A DNA stretch of 64,000 nucleotides, from assembly GCA_002205965.3 (NCBI GenBank), contig NADL03000025.1:620001-684000 (forward strand), read 5' to 3'. A model generated the notes under the pieces. That model was not told the origin of the DNA. It was given only the letters and a program-made list of their open reading frames with translations, and searched no databases. Origin of the DNA: Kappaphycus alvarezii. Lineage: Eukaryota; Rhodophyta; Florideophyceae; Gigartinales; Solieriaceae. Each line of letters opens with the position of its first letter. Position 1 is the stretch's first letter. This document shows, one piece after another, positions 47,873-58,765 of the stretch. Both the position numbers and the translations under genes were made by a program.

Positions 47873-48339
47873 AAGACGTTTACGGAGGAAGAAGCAGTAG
47901 GCCTGGCAAAGGCTGGATTGAGCAGTCGGGAAAGGGCTGCAATCAGAACGACCCTATCTTGTGGAACAGGATTGTTTCTATCTGCCAGAGAAAGTACAAC
48001 ACAGAACCTACTGCTAGCTCATTGTATAAAACGTGGCAGAGGATCGAATGTTAAGGCCAGCATTTTATTGCAGCGCGAATGAAAGTTCGGTCAATGAACA
48101 TCTGTGGAGCAAATGCGGACGATCTGGAGGAATTGGCTCAGGAGCAGTACAGGAAGAAGCAGGGGAGCAAAGGCTCTGATGTGTTTCTTATGTACGCGCC
48201 GCCTTTCAAGAAAAGCATGGAACAAGGGAACAAAATCTTGCTTCGTTCAGTCCAGAGAAAAGAGAAGGAGCATAACACCAATGCTAACTTACAGCTTTTA
48301 AGCTCTTACCTGCGGAGTCTGAGGACTTCACGGAGATAA
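47873..48339 (+). pseudogene. Harbinger-associated Myb/SANT-like DNA-binding protein, decayed
   Basis: Starts with KTFTEEEAVGLAKA, then after a frameshift reads WIEQSGKGCNQNDPILWNRI and SSLYKTWQRIE. This is the FT.eE...L..aW......Q....fW.rI......rt..SL...W..I pattern of the Myb/SANT-like protein encoded by PIF/Harbinger elements, which in known elements helps bring the transposase to DNA. After a stop, a third piece (48079-48339) has GANADDLEELAQEQYRKK, matching the G.n..D....A...y region. One frameshift and one stop inactivate it. It is opposite in orientation to the transposase. Confidence 0.65.
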
Positions 48340-49218
48340 TGAGGACTTAATGAACGCAAGGCGCATGAAAGTGCAGGAAAAGCGTAACAGGAGGGGGCGC
48401 GAGGAGTCAGAGGGTGATGAAATAACTATTCCGCAGGATTAGGATAGAAAATTCGATAGCGGGGCTCAGGTTCTCAATGAGAATGAGTGAAGTACTGGTG
48501 AGAAAGATGGTTACAATGGTCAATAGCAAGTAGTAGAATAAAATATGAAGTAGCTCTCAATGAAATCATTCTAGGAAGTTTTTCCGTTTTCGAAGGAAGA
48601 TAAAGCAGAATGAGACACCAATTTCTTATCCAATATTGTAGGGAACTTGCCCCAAAAGCTTGTGATAAACAACGCACACCAGAGCAGTTTTGCTTAGCCC
48701 TATCGCTACCTTCAGTGATGCCAGTGATATTTGAGCCAAAGTGTAGTCCTAAAAAAAACACTCGTCTAATGGACTCTCCTACATGGCCGTTTCTATTTTG
48801 CTCGTTTTATTCCGATATAAGACTCCCGCACACCAGCGACTTGAGTTTCGAAACTCAGAGAAATCACACATACTTTACTAAAAAAATTGTGCTTCATCAG
48901 GTCTATACTTGGGTCAGAAGAAAAGCAAAGCAGGGTTTGGGAAGGTGTAATACGCCAGGTCAGTGCAGAGGATTCCTGTACACCTTTACTGTGACAGGAA
49001 AGAGTCAAAAAGCAATAGATGATTCTTTCTCCTGCATTTCTTGATTTCTACAGGAATAGCGGGCATATGGCTCATATTTCAAGCAATAGAGCATAGATTT
49101 AAGGCACTGTCGCAAAACGCAGTCCTATATATTCTTTATTTCTTGTTCTACTGTGCAAGGCCTAAACAAATGTCTGTGTCTGTTGCCGTTATCGTTGCTG
49201 AGTAGAGCAGACCAGGGC
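48340..49218. other. Region between the two Harbinger genes
   Basis: Frames at 48610-49044 (144 codons plus) and 48793-49008 (minus) overlap and have no recognisable domain. It separates the convergent 3' ends. Confidence 0.35.
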
Positions 49219-50541
49219 TTATTGGAGATCTTGAAAACCCTTAGGCGACCTCAAAAATCTCTCTCGGATTTGCATGGCGTCGATATCTGCTCCCCATTCT
49301 TCAGATGCCTGTGAAGCCAAGCTCTCCGCTAGCTCGGCATTCTCATTCCCTCGCTCAAAAGATTGGCCGTGCTCCTCATGATAAAGTTCTGTAATCAAAT
49401 CAAAAACCTCGCTCTCCTCAGAGATTTCATCCTGAAAAAGACCTTCTTGATTCATCCTGACCAACCTATTACGCAATATAACACATGTTCCACTCATAGA
49501 AATGATATCATTCTTGAACCATAGGAGAGACTCGCGGCATAAAACTTGAAACCGTGCTTGTATGAAACCAAAAGCTCTCTGTCCTTTCGAGGAGTTTCCT
49601 GAATTTAGGTAAACAGCTGCTCCCCCTAAGTCTCAGGGTCATGAATCGGCTTGACAAACATAGTCCATTCAGTATATATTCCATCGACCAGCAACTATGG
49701 TAAGGCACGTACGCGTGATGACCCATAGAGGCTATAGTTTGTTGGTAAGCGTAATCTACACGTACCGTTCAGAAAAGAAATGAACATAGAAGAAACTGCG
49801 AGCATTGTTTTGTCATTATTTGTACCACACCGTCCCGCAAACCAGTTCTACAAGTATAGATCGCGATCAAACCACGCCTCAACCTGAATAGTTGCTAATT
49901 CCCTTCTTTCGAGTTATGATACTGACCCTTGGGCTGGTGGGGGCAGCTCTTCCAAACAATTTTGCAACAATCAACAGCGCCTACACAACCTCTGAATCTA
50001 TACTCACTGTAGCCTTCTTGAATACGTTGCAACTCAGAAAAATTGGGAAGCCTATTCAAAATCGAAGGTCCGTAGAGCTTAAGCATGCAACTGCAAAAGT
50101 GCTTGAAATAAAAATGCAACTTTTCTGGTCCCATTCTCGTGGCATCGTTCATATCATCAAATGATCTGCCAGTTCCGAACACTCGAAAACAAGCAAGAAC
50201 CTTGATTTTGGAGGGTGTTCCTGGTTTATCAGCAGCATCTTTCTGCTGACGCCAAATTAGAGGAAAATGGGTAGTCAGATCGTGATGAATCTTTTAAAGC
50301 ATACCGCGAGGAACTCTGAATCTTCGTCGAAACCTACGAAGGTTGTAGATGGGTTTGGTTCCAAGATAGTCACGAAGCCAACTGCTTTCTCCTCGAATAA
50401 TGTTTCGTGATCTCCTCTTCCTTCCTTTGTAGTTCTTCCTTTTTGAGGCTTTTGAATAGCTGGAACAGCAGCAATTAATGCCGCGAGAGCAGCTGATCTA
50501 GCTTTCAGTAAAGCCGCTGCCTCAATGTGGTCAACCATCAC
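49219..50541 (-). pseudogene. PIF/Harbinger DDE transposase, decayed
   Basis: The order on the minus strand is as follows. 50541-50275 is an N-terminal Ala-rich and acidic part. FGTGRSFDDMNDATRMGPEK (from 50179) matches the conserved DNA-binding pre-core. FRGCVGAVDCCKIVWKSCPH (near 49970) carries the first catalytic Asp in the G..GaiDC..w..kncP motif. In another frame VEAWFDRDLYL and GRCGTNNDK follow (near 49830; NND with the second Asp), then YVPYHSCW and a YILNG segment. Then QRAFGFIQARFQVL (near 49570) stands in the vERAFG.lqaRf motif, with the catalytic Glu changed to Gln, and CVILRNRLV replaces the LHNmi motif. Several frameshifts and a nonsense codon (after KEGN) confirm decay. Confidence 0.85.
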
Positions 50542-51034
50542 GAGAAAGTGTTCGGAGCAAGAGAGGACGGTATTTCAGAGACAAGAACATAGATTTCCTT
50601 TGCATTTCGTTGAGGACCTCAGATGGGTTATCACTTAAGGTGCGTCATTCTGTTGTATGCTTTGCATTATTGGTAAACGTTGGGCTCATTGCGACTGGTT
50701 GGTTCCTGTCGAGTGCGACTTGAGTATTGGACCGTTCACGGCAAAAACGGATCCATATTAGTAACTCACCGGTAGGTTTGCCAGCCTAAACGGCTCTATT
50801 TTGATTTTTATGTCTGTAAATATAATTTAAATTCTAGCGCACCCCGGTTTGCTCTTAGACTGCATTTTAATTTTGTTTGTACCTATCTCCAGTTCTACAT
50901 AAACCCTGATTTGGAGCGGCCGGCTTAACCCAGCCAGCCTCAACCAAAGTTTCAACCACAGTTCTACCCAGATCTGCTCATGTGCATTTAACTCCCCACA
51001 TCGAGGTAGCATCGCAAGTAAGTTGTGACTCATT

Positions 51035-51931
51035 GTGCGATTTTCCAATCCGCCTGTTGAGATAATATCTCTACTAGATTTGTCTCAGCTGCTCGATTGC
51101 AAACAGAGACTAGCCTTGTTTTTTCACTCTGACACTTACGCGGTAACCCCCAGTGTCGTACAGCAGGAATTAAAAAGGCCGCCCTCCGTCGCCGTCGGAA
51201 TACAACTCAGAAGACCTCGCCGACTGTCGGTCCCCGCACGCCTCGCCATTTGTACCGATCGACGAGGAAAAAGATCCCAAGACCCCGCCTCGTCCGTTGA
51301 CTCCGAGAACTTCGATCGCCAGTCTAAGCCCCGAGGAGTTCAAGGCACCGACGGCGACTGCCAACATCTGGTCTTACGCCGACCACTTTCAGTTAGGGAG
51401 CACCTCCCCTTGTTACAGTTGAGGAGCCTCGCACCCCTTTTCGATAGTTTCCCTACCCCCATCGACAGTTTTCGTTCCTTACCCCCGGTCCCGAGGGAGC
51501 CGTCGCGTCCGACTGGCCCAAAACGTCAAGCCCACCAACGGTTCGAGGGCTCCACCGAGAAGGCTTCAAGTGCTGCCAGAATCCGCCTCTTTTTCTATCC
51601 AAAGTATAGTAAACCACCAATACACAAGAGTAGGCCCTCGAAAAGGCCGCGAAGAACAAGAATCCGAATTAACCTCCGTTTCGTTGTCTTGATTGTCAAG
51701 TCACTTGCTTCGATCGCGTTAAGTACTTCGAGCACCTCCGTTCTCGCCGTCAAATCCGCTGTACAAGCAAGAAGCAGTACAAGTGCAAGGACTACAATAT
51801 TGAGGTGTTTAGTGAACAAAACCTTGTCTGCATCAGAACGGGGCCCAGCATCGACTTACAGCCAGGGTTTGCAAGTAGTATTTTTATTTTCCATTAACAT
51901 TGCTTGCTTTTTGAGCAAAAAAAGAAAATAG
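51035..51931 (+). pseudogene. Probable ORF1 of an internally deleted retroelement
   Basis: A 298-codon plus frame is open here, but a second plus frame over 51175-51410 reads more like protein: Pro/Ser/Thr-rich with acidic patches (SEYNSEDLAD; PIDEEKDPKTPPRPLTPRT; IWSYADHFQL) before a stop. Further on, at 51675-51750, a third-frame segment reads CLDCQVTCFDRVKYFEHLRS, close to a C2H2 zinc-finger spacing whose final His is Arg. Pro-rich N-terminus plus a zinc finger fits an ORF1/gag-type protein, and a pol C-terminus lies 300-1300 bases downstream on the same strand. The identity is inferred from this context. Confidence 0.35.
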
Positions 51932-52239
51932 AGCAATAAGTTCCTTTCTCTATCGACTTCGTGTGTTTGTTGTGTTCAAATTTCAGCTGTGATTGCATGC
52001 TTTCCTCTGCTGCCCCCATATTCTTGTAGTATGACTTACAATTGTAAGCCCGTATCGCGATCAGGGCCTAGACGGGACAACCACCGCAAAGCAAGAATCG
52101 GAAGAAGGGCTACTATAACGCACCTGACGTGACTGACGTCAAACCTTCTCGTTAGTGAGGGAACTTTTTGTAAGTGCTCCTGGTGTATTTGAATCCGCAA
52201 CTATTTCATCAGGAGCTGCTTACTTTAACCAATGTCACC

Positions 52240-53283
52240 AGGACCGAAATTTGAAGGTGTAGGGAGAGTCAGCTTATAAATCACAATTTTTTCAAAACTG
52301 ACGGAGCCCATATCGGGACCCGCTCCACAGCGCTCACCGGCTCCCGCTAACGCCGTGATAAAATTTCCTTCTCGGCTAAGCCGCCGTCACATGCGAGAAT
52401 TCCCGCTGCAAATCCCTGGAATGGCCTACCCAGGCTACTTTTGTTCCTTCGACCCGCTCCCTTTCGCTGCTGTACACACACACGTCCAAACCTACCTCAA
52501 ACTTGTGCAGCAAGAGGTGCTGGCCAAGGTTCACTGGCGCGACGACCACTGAGACAGATCTCCGAACCCGGACCGACACAAGAACGCAGATGTACGGCAA
52601 CGTATACGTGGTGTAGCGCTCCGCAAAGGCCCCGGTGCTGCCTTTCTTTACGCACATCCCTCAGCTACACGGAGGTATCCGCGGTACACTGGAAAATAAT
52701 GCCTCGCCGCTGCTTGGGACTGCACCGTTTACGACGACTCGCTTCCCGAAACTGCGAGCACTTTAAACGCCAAATGGACAGGTTAGGCGACCACGCTGTT
52801 GACTTGTGCCCGTCTGGGTTCGGTCGAAAACACCGTCATAACTCACTTCGCAACGTCATCGCCGGCCGTATCGCCCGTGCCGCCGGCCTGGATTACCAGC
52901 TCGAGGTCCCACTCCTCGTGCCCGGCACTGACCGGCGACCTTCCGACATACTGGTTCACCCATCAGTAGCTCTTGAAGGCACTGTGGCCCACCCGATCGC
53001 CTGCGATGCCCCAGTAGTCTCTCCATTCAAAGTCTATGTCAGAAAAAGAGCTACAAAAGAAGTGGGCGGTGCTGCTTCAATTGCACACTGCAACAAAGTG
53101 ACCGACCTGGGGCAAAAATTGTCGCTTTGACTCTCCCCGCCTTCTGATAACCCTACACAGGTCCCCGATATCAATTTTCAACAGCTGGCATTTGATTCCT
53201 TGGGTTCCCCTCCCCTCGAAACCGTCCGCTGTGGTAAATTGGTTGAGTATCGGTAAGTTCAAATGAGTGAGTGACCGGTACAA
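52240..53283 (+). pseudogene. Retroelement pol C-terminal domain, nuclease-like, decayed
   Basis: In the longest frame (52441-53130), MDRLGDHAVDLCPSGFGRKH leads into RHNSLRNVIAGRIARAAGL, then LEVPLLVPGTDRRPSDILVHP and CDAPVVSPF. This is the D..GdHal.C......RHn.l...+....aG....E.......RPaDilv.....DV.v..P pattern found at the C-terminus of many protist, algal and animal retroelement polyproteins. The spaced Glu, Asp and Asp resemble a PD-(D/E)XK-type nuclease core, by analogy. Before it, in other frames, RKGPGAAFLYAHPSATRR matches the usual preceding g.gA.awL...P motif. After it, QLAFDSLGSPPLETV matches the closing F.PlafetyG. The reverse transcriptase is missing: an internal deletion joins ORF1-like sequence to this end. 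Confidence 0.6.
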
Positions 53284-53331
53284 TTGCTTGTCTTAGATCT
53301 GAAACGGTCCATGCAATTACTTCGGAAGATG

Positions 53332-55517
53332 TTAGCATGTCGGTATTTTCATTGAGGCGAGGGCGGGAAGTTGCTGTACCTTTTCTTTAATTTCTGCCAT
53401 CTGGCGCTGGTCTTCTTCTTGATCCTCACCTTCCGAATTTTGAAGTACATCTTCCGGCGTGCTCACATCTCTAGATATGGAATTCGACGTATTCTTATTT
53501 CCTTTGCAATTGTAATCTTCTTTAATGCTCGGAATACCGTCCTTTGATTCGATATTCTCGCAAAAAGAAACACATTCAGGTCTCAAAACTACCCTAGAAT
53601 TCCAGTCGTCATCTGTCTCAAACCAGAACATAATCACCCCATGCCATGTTCATTACTACCCGAACTTACCTTTTTTCACTTCTGAAATCTTAGTCGGTTC
53701 GTAATCTTCGCTGTCATAGCTAGAAGTGATATTCACTGTCCGTTTATCTTAAGGCCGCCTAGTGTATGTTTTGTCGGATTCCAGGCATTTTCACGGTTCT
53801 GCCGTCTATATGAACTAAAACGCTTTGGCTCCCCAAATCAATGCATGTCCGTAGTCTTTCCATGGTAGGGAAACGAATGATTGCATCGAAATGGAAATCA
53901 GGCATGACAAGAGAGTCTACATCATCTTAAGAGTCCCCAAAGAACACGGAAACCTTGTCCACAGTGCCCATGCATTTTGATACGGTTCCATCCGTAGCAG
54001 TTATTCTTCGAGCAGTTGGAATAATTTCGAGGCCTAGATCTCGCGCCAAAGTTTCTGAAATGAGGTTTGGAACAGCGGCCAATTCGAAAAGAGCTCGGGG
54101 TTTTATTCCCAATACTTTGACTAGTACTAGCTTAGGACGTCTTGGTGCTGTCGAGGCCGATTGAAGAAACAATTTCTTACCCCTAGCGGACTTATTAGAC
54201 CTGATAATTCTTTTGAGTTCTTTTCTGGCATCCTCTGTGGCACCCCTCAAAATTTGACCAAAATTTATCCCAATGGGGGCCGATGCAGGCTCAGCCACCA
54301 AATTGTACTTCTTCACATACTCTAGTACGTTCTTAAGGATACTCTTAACTTTCTTTCTCTTTTTCGTCTTCTTGGCCGGAGTGATTTACACTCCTGGAAC
54401 AACTTGATCAGATCTCTTGGTCCGAGGAGGTACGAGTGCTGGGATTTGCTCCAGCATTCCATAATAAAGCTTACGTTTTCTCGATAAAATATTCCCTTCC
54501 CATCCCTTTTTGTCACAGTGACTTGACTGATTTTTCAGCGATGTATACAGTACCGGCATCCGTCAACCTTAAATCCTTCCTGTTTTGTAAACTTTTCACC
54601 TCTGGTCTGACTCACTCCTGCTCCGATAAATTTGCTCTTTGTTGTCTTTAGACCAGCAGTTACTTTCATGATGCCCATATCGACCACACTTTCCACAACG
54701 AGTGTTTAAATGTGGATTATCAGGACACCTATTTGCAAAGTGTCCAGGCTTGTGGCAGTAGGATCAGACTTCTGCGGCCTGAAGGGCCCCAGGCTGGTTC
54801 TTTTCAATGGTAAGAGTAAGGCTCTCCAACTGCGAGTTTATCATCTCAAGTCGATTACCGAATCGGGTTTCCAACCTTTCTTCCAAGTTGTTGATACGCT
54901 CCAGAAAGATTCTAATGCCGCCGCACTAGTAGACGGCCTTTGATAATTCTTTCCAGGACGTACGATAGACATCGATGTATGGGTTTCCCTCGCTACCTCA
55001 CCCAGTGACTGAAACGTCTCCGAGTTTTTGACGAATTCTACTATGGTACCCTTCAGTTCATTAAAAGCGTGAGGGCCCTTGATGAGGAGGAAATCAGAGA
55101 GCTGCTTATCCCCTATCGCCACCTTACGCAGCACTTCGTGCTTGGCTTGGGCGTTGAACCCATCCTTTTCATAGAGATCACACAGGTATACCAATGAGCT
55201 TAAAAAATCGTCGAAGTTGAGCCGGGCCTCTAAGTCAGTACGAATAATCTCATCTGGCTCTACCTCCTTAGCATATTCTTTCAAAATCCACTCACATACC
55301 TCACCGAAGCTACGCCCATTCCCGTTAAGAAACCACCCGTCGTAAAACTTGGCCTTATATTTGCGCTTTGCGTCACAATAAAGATAGGCGAAGATACTTG
55401 CGGCCTTCCCTTCCTAGCTCTTCTCACGCACCAAAACATAACATATGTATAGAAAAACTCCTCAACGTCTTCAGCCCTGCCTTCTGTGAACGCTATACGA
55501 GCAGCGTTGAGATCCAT
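53332..55517 (-). pseudogene. Ty3/gypsy-like gag-protease region, decayed
   Basis: Gag starts near ATG 55517; after a frameshift near 55400 it reads ASIFAYLYCDAKRKYKAKFY and continues in a 147-codon frame (55284-54841) with a helical capsid-like composition. A second frame then gives a coiled stretch (RLETRFGNRLEMINSQLESL) and two CCHC zinc knuckles: CHKPGHFANRC (near 54740, first Cys lost to a TGA region) and CGKCGRYGHHESNC (near 54677, complete). The protease (54316-53927) has LGIKPRALFELAAVPNLISE, where the catalytic DSGA-type motif reads ELAA. Its flap/helix continuation lies at 53920-53765 (DAIIRFPTMERL). An acidic linker (53637-53332) ends in MAEIKEKVQQLPA; RT should follow but the relic ends there. 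Confidence 0.7.
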
Positions 55518-55606
55518 GGTTACAGAAAAAAATCGTCCCGAATTGTTTCATAATACTCAACAGCTCGAATATCTCGGGTACAACCCCCTCCAAAAGAGTA
55601 CTAAAT

Positions 55607-55880
55607 GATAGGGGTAAATCGTCGTGAGAAGAGATACTCAGAACCAACTACCCTAAGAAGGAGGTTTTGCAAGCGAAAAAAGTGCTACCGTGGTATACTT
55701 GAACGAACAAAAGGAGTGGATAAGGAAGAAAGTTGAGAGGGCTACAAGCAAGTATGGAAGGGACAGGTTACCACTGATGCTCTGTGACCAGCGTAGGAAA
55801 AATGTTTCTTGGGTCTGAAGTTGACTTTTAACTTCCTACTACTCGGGACTTGACTTGAAGTTTTCTGCCAAATCGCTTTC
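55607..55880 (+). repeat. Left terminal inverted repeat
   Basis: Pairs with 57656-57922. The boundary is set where similarity fades: outward near GATAGGGGTAAAT, inward near CTGCCAAATCGCTTT. Confidence 0.75.
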
Positions 55881-56159
55881 CCTCTCATGAGGAAGCAGTT
55901 ATTAACCTTGCATAGACTTTTGGCTACCCTTAAAGTCCGAACAAAACTACAGAAGATACCAGGAAATGCAAGAAACACTTTTTGTGGATGATATAGTCTA
56001 AACAAAGATATCAGGAAACGAACAATCGATCTGGTCCCCTTATTTCCATTCTCTAGACCAGACCAAACAGTTCCTCTAAAATACTCATGCTGCCCAAGCA
56101 GTCCCCACAAATATCTGCGAACGGCTCATAACTTTCTATTTACTTCTGGAAGATATCTA

Positions 56160-56510
56160 AACCGCTAAAGATGCCCCATCCGGTTCCAGCGTCGGAACCA
56201 CTTGGTCCATATTGCCCAGCCCCGGCCACACCACTCCAACACTTTCCATGTCTCCACCCCCTCATCCTCCTCGTCCTTCTCTTGATCCTCCTCGAGATCC
56301 TCCTCCTCATCATTCTCCTTACAGACCAATTCCGGTGCTGCCCACTCCCCGAAGGTCTCCCTTGCTTCTTCCTCTATTTTCTACTCCTGCCCCTCACCTG
56401 CCTCCTCCGCCTCATCCTCGACTATCAAGCGACGCTCGAATTCGATCACCTTCTTCTTGGTCTGTCGGCGTAGGTAGTCATCACGGTCAGTAGGGCCGAA
56501 AGGGAGTAGG
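56160..56510 (-). pseudogene. Acidic protein fragment inside the TIR element
   Basis: The minus strand reads KKKVIEFERRLIVEDEAEEA, a stop, then a Glu/Asp-dominated stretch (ENDEEEDLEEDQEKDEEDEG) and WKVLEWCGRGWAIWTKWF before a stop. The plus-strand frames here (56171-56473, 56212-56493) are the Pro/Leu-rich complements and look like shadows of the acidic stretch. No domain is recognised. It may be cargo or part of a lost transposon protein. Confidence 0.3.
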
Positions 56511-57655
56511 AAAATGGAGTTTAGGGGCAGGGTAGAGATTTTTAGAAATGACTTTGGAGGGGCACAATTTGTCCATTTTGGTGGGCCTCAGGGAGTGAGC
56601 GGCAATTGAGAGTGTTTTAAATGGGTAGGGGGAGAGTAGTGAGTACATTGATTGGGGATGTTTGAAACTTGGAGTAAAGGGTTTTAAATAGGATCCCGAG
56701 AACGCATTCGATAGACTTTGAATAGCTAAAATAAAGCTAAAAGGGAATTTGTAGTAGTGCATTTGCGCCGTTTTTCTCAAAAAATGAATTTGTGGAAAGA
56801 GATAAGCGAAAAGGGGAAAAAGCTTGTTTTGGGATCGATTTAGAGGGTAGATACAGTATAAAATTATCTAGATAAAATGGAAATAAATTTGGGGAGGACC
56901 GCGGTAAGATTAAGCAAGGGTCAGGGAGGCGAGAACAGACCAGAACTACAAACAATTTTGGACAAGGTCAGGTAGTACATTAAATTAAAAGTCGGTGTAT
57001 GACGTCGACAAAAAGAATCCGTTCCGATACGCGCGCGCCTAATATACAGCATTGTACTACAACTGCTACCAGGTGCCTACTTCGCCAGACTGTCCGGTCT
57101 CGTACTTCTGTTCCTTTACGAGTAAAGGTCTCTGTGATATCTTAGCTGCCTAATCAGGGGTCGATTCTCATCCTCTGAACTGTTAAAGGGCGCATATCAA
57201 TCATTTTCCCAGAATTGATAGACGTCCCCATCTCAGTTTCTACGACGCGGCCATGGACTGAAATTCAAGAAGCCAGTGCCTACTACCTACCTTTAGAGTG
57301 GACACGCAGGGTACCACCTGCAGTGGGGTGAAAAGTATTGGTAGATTCATATTTGGGAAGTGTAGTGTTGATTTGCTCATGACTAATGATATAATGAAAA
57401 TTGTAGATATTCCTTGGCATGCTGCGCTGGCTGAGCTGTCACTGTACTTAAAATTATATTTTTAATTATTTTTAGAGTGATGCTTTGCACTGTACTGTGG
57501 CGGTGCAGATTTGGCACATAGGTACTATATAGGTGCTACAGAATGTGAGGGTTGAAAACTCTATATAAGGGTCTGTTTGCATGAAATGGTAGGTCTACTT
57601 GGGAGCCAGCATACCCGAGCGGGGCGCTCAACAAGTTAAGTCACATTCAAAGCAT

Positions 57656-57922
57656 AAAGCAAGTTGGCAGACAACTTCAAGCCAAGTCCCGAGTAGTAGG
57701 AAGTTGAGAGTCAACTTCAGACCCAAGAAAAATTTTTCCTAAGCTGGTCACAGAGCATCAGTGGTAGACTCTGCCCCTTCTATACTTGCTTGTAGCTTCC
57801 TCAACTCTCTTCTATATACACTCCCTTTTGTTCGTTCAACAATACCACGGTAGCACTTTTGTCGCTCGCAACACCTCCTCTCAGGGTAATTCTGAGATCT
57901 CTTCCCCCGCCGATTACCCCTT
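57656..57922 (-). repeat. Right terminal inverted repeat
   Basis: Inverted counterpart of 55607-55880. It ends near ATTACCCCTTTC. Confidence 0.75.
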
Positions 57923-58068
57923 TCAACTAACATAGGAAGTGCGATGGAAAGCAGGGTCAAATTGGAAGTAAGGACAGTTCTTTCACCTTGTAAGGGATTT
58001 AGGACAAAAGAGGGGGGAAATTGGGGTATTTTTATTCCAGAAAATATGGTCCGCCGTTCCCTGAGGGA
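57923..58068. other. Boundary between TIR element and vWA cassettes
   Basis: No gene. A short plus frame begins at 57944 and a minus frame overlaps it; neither is recognised. Confidence 0.3.
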
Positions 58069-58111
58069 GGGGAACGTTTGGGTGCTTTACTCTTGGAAGG
58101 TATATCCGATC
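58069..58111 (+). repeat. 43-bp motif copy a (direct orientation)
   Basis: Begins GGGGAACGTTTGGGTG and ends GGAAGGTATATCCGATC. Matches, inverted, 62854-62900 nearly perfectly, and more loosely copies at 59714-59756 and 60183-60225. On the minus strand the copies a and d read DIPSKSK.PK. It sits 0.65 kb beyond the stop codon of the first vWA gene. Confidence 0.75.
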
Positions 58112-58765
58112 TATCCCATGGTTTTCCAGACAACTGAGGGATGCCGTGATGTGGGTAAAGGCTTACAATGTGAAGGACTGGCGGGAAGGCCGTCAAAACG
58201 CTAGAAAACTGGCTGGAGGCCAGCCAACAGGCACGCCGCATTGGACATCGCTGCCGCTGTCAAAAGATGTAAGCCTGCAAAGAGATCAACTGTACCCAAT
58301 AAAAATGTAGACATATCACTCTAATCATTTCCAAATTATAAACATGATGGAAAGATCGGATATATTTTCCAAAAATAATGAACCCAAGCCTTTCCCCAAA
58401 TTATAAACCGTTTCTCTCTCAATACTATCTCATCACTAAGTACTTACAAGGGCAGGCGAACTAATTGCGGCAACAGTTGTAGGACCCCTCCTAATGGAGT
58501 ATTTATTTAGTTCTCAACTGCAGCCACTCCATATCCGTCTGTGCGAACAAGAAGTAAAGGGGAAAAGCGGTTTCTTTATTGCAATGTATGTATTGGCTGG
58601 AACCCATTTGGAGTTGTAATTCTGAATGTATTTTAAATACCTGTGCCGATGGAAGAAGCAATGTACAAATCATTGCTATCGAATACTAGCACCAGCAACA
58701 GTCTACCAGAAAGTCGATGAGATTCCAGAAAGTGAAGTAGAGTTACTGATTAAGGTACAGTACTC
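58112..58765. other. No gene; downstream flank of vWA copy A
   Basis: No supported coding stretch apart from the end of minus frames overlapping the 43-bp motif. AT-rich around 58310-58440. Confidence 0.4.

Larger units (their letters stand above)
47124..50940. mobile_element. PIF/Harbinger DNA transposon with both genes, decayed
   Basis: Contains a Myb/SANT-like gene (+) and a Harbinger transposase (-) arranged convergently, the two genes typical of this superfamily. Candidate terminal inverted repeats are AGGCTGGCTGG at 47124-47134 and its complement CCAGCCAGCCT at 50930-50940; inside both, TTAA and CCG words follow in the same order. I could not confirm a 3-bp target duplication, so the exact ends are tentative. 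Confidence 0.6.
55607..57922. mobile_element. 2.3 kb element with about 265-bp terminal inverted repeats
   Basis: The sequence at about 55607-55880 reappears inverted at about 57656-57922 with high similarity and small indels (shared blocks include AAAGTGCTACCGTGGTAT, GATGCTCTGTGACCAGC and CCTACTACTCGGGACTTG). Interior non-repeat DNA is about 1.8 kb. I see no transposase motif. Long TIRs with a non-coding or unrelated interior suggest a non-autonomous Mutator-like or foldback element. Target duplications could not be identified with confidence. Confidence 0.75.

Noticed and set aside
56171..56493. Pro- or Leu-rich plus-strand frames
   Set aside because: They are the complement of a Glu/Asp-rich minus-strand stretch that reads more like protein.
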